Origin: Paenibacillaceae bacterium
GTDB lineage: Bacteria > Bacillota > Bacilli > Paenibacillales > YIM-B00363
Reading direction: 5' to 3'
Length of the DNA: 6,149 bases
Assembly (NCBI GenBank): GCA_018969805.1
Contig: JAGWXQ010000094.1
Coordinates: 1 to 6,149 of the forward strand
In this document: piece after piece, positions 5,594 to 6,149 of the stretch
How the letters are laid out: each line of letters opens with the position of its first letter
Position numbering within the stretch: position 1 is the stretch's first letter
Notes under the pieces: generated by a model
Databases searched by the model: none
Seen by the model: the letters and a program-made list of their open reading frames with translations, nothing else
What the model was told of the DNA's origin: nothing
Position numbers and translations under genes: made by a program

Positions 5594-6149
5594 ATGTTTA
5601 CAGGATTGATTGAAGCGGTCGTATGCATTCGCGCAGTACACACACGAGAAGATGTGCGCGTTTTGGACATTGCGACACCGGATATGCCGTTTGATCTGCG
5701 CATCGGGGACAGCGTCGCGGTACATGGCGTATGCCTGACGGTCGTGCGCATTATGGAAGATGCGTTTGTCGTCGAAGTCGTTGCGCAGACGAGATCCAAG
5801 ACGACATTGGGCCAATTGGAGGCGGGTGCACACGTCAACATCGAGCGCGCCTTACCGATCGGTGCGCGCTTAGGGGGGCATATCGTCCAAGGCCACGTCG
5901 ATGGCGTGCTGCACGTGGCAGCGGTAGAGGACGGCTGGATTACGTTGCATAAGCCAAGAGGGGCGCCGATCATTGCACAAGGATCGATTACACTGGACGG
6001 GTGCTCATTGACCGTCGCGGCTTTGGATGATGCGGCGTTTTCGATCGCGCTCATTCCGCACACGCGGGCCCATACGACGCTTGGATCGTTGCGCCCTGGA
6101 GACGCTGTGCACGTCGAGTACGATATGATCGGGAAGTACGTCGCGGCAC
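5594..6149 (+). CDS. ribE: Riboflavin synthase alpha chain, 3' end outside window
   Basis: Converts two 6,7-dimethyl-8-ribityllumazine molecules into riboflavin and a recyclable pyrimidine; acts in the cytoplasm as a trimer, often with lumazine synthase RibH. Seen: 185 residues up to the window end, out of the usual 200-215. Two lumazine-binding repeats are visible: the first starts MFTGLIE and holds GDSVAVHGVCLTV (38-50); the second starts after LGGHIVQGHVDG (93-104) and holds GSITLDGCSLTV (130-141), IPHT (154-157) and YDMIGKYV. ATG 5594 is chosen because the family invariably begins MFTG and GGGGAT lies just upstream; ATGs at 5582 and 5588 are in the same frame but less likely. The second repeat looks about six residues shorter between HVDG and GSI than in B. 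subtilis, and the first has VVAQTRSKTTLG where MPET is usual. Confidence 0.95.
   Translation, partial: MFTGLIEAVVCIRAVHTREDVRVLDIATPDMPFDLRIGDSVAVHGVCLTVVRIMEDAFVVEVVAQTRSKTTLGQLEAGAHVNIERALPIGARLGGHIVQGHVDGVLHVAAVEDGWITLHKPRGAPIIAQGSITLDGCSLTVAALDDAAFSIALIPHTRAHTTLGSLRPGDAVHVEYDMIGKYVAA

Overview
The window is ordinary chromosomal DNA of a Gram-positive bacterium of the Bacilli. The evidence is protein-level similarity, as I remember it, to Bacillus MetS, CcdA, MntR, YqhQ, RibD and RibE, purine-rich Shine-Dalgarno sites, and the run mntR - patatin (yqhO) - yqhQ, which matches the Bacillus subtilis order mntR(yqhN)-yqhO-yqhP-yqhQ. Base composition looks moderately GC-rich by eye (not counted), higher than in Bacillus itself. 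That would fit an Alicyclobacillus-like lineage, but this is only a guess. There are no mobile elements, CRISPR arrays, tRNA or rRNA genes, and no gene-free stretch longer than about 130 bases.

Layout. Positions 1-3171 (+) hold a tightly packed set: the C-terminal two thirds of methionyl-tRNA synthetase (metG), the thiol-transfer membrane protein CcdA, the manganese-sensing repressor MntR, and a patatin-like hydrolase. Gaps are 13, 15 and 47 bases, with no visible terminator or strong internal promoter, so they are probably cotranscribed at least in part. Converging on this set from the right (-) is a two-gene unit: yqhQ (DUF1385 membrane protein, 3371-4339) followed 12 bases later by a small basic membrane protein (3137-3358). 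The end of that small gene overlaps the end of the patatin gene by 35 bases.

The 126 bases between yqhQ and ribD carry two back-to-back sigma-A type promoters whose -35 boxes are 12 bases apart. To the right (+) lie ribD (deaminase/reductase) and the start of ribE (riboflavin synthase), which is cut by the window end. They form the head of a riboflavin operon.

Functionally the window combines translation, thiol redox and cytochrome c maturation, manganese homeostasis, a lipid-hydrolase candidate, an uncharacterised membrane protein and riboflavin synthesis. I did not find a novel multi-gene system. The points most worth a second look are the absence of an FMN riboswitch before ribD, the MetG that ends before the usual C-terminal tRNA-binding domain, the overlapping convergent gene ends, and the His/Glu/Cys motif set of the uncharacterised YqhQ next to a metal-regulator locus.
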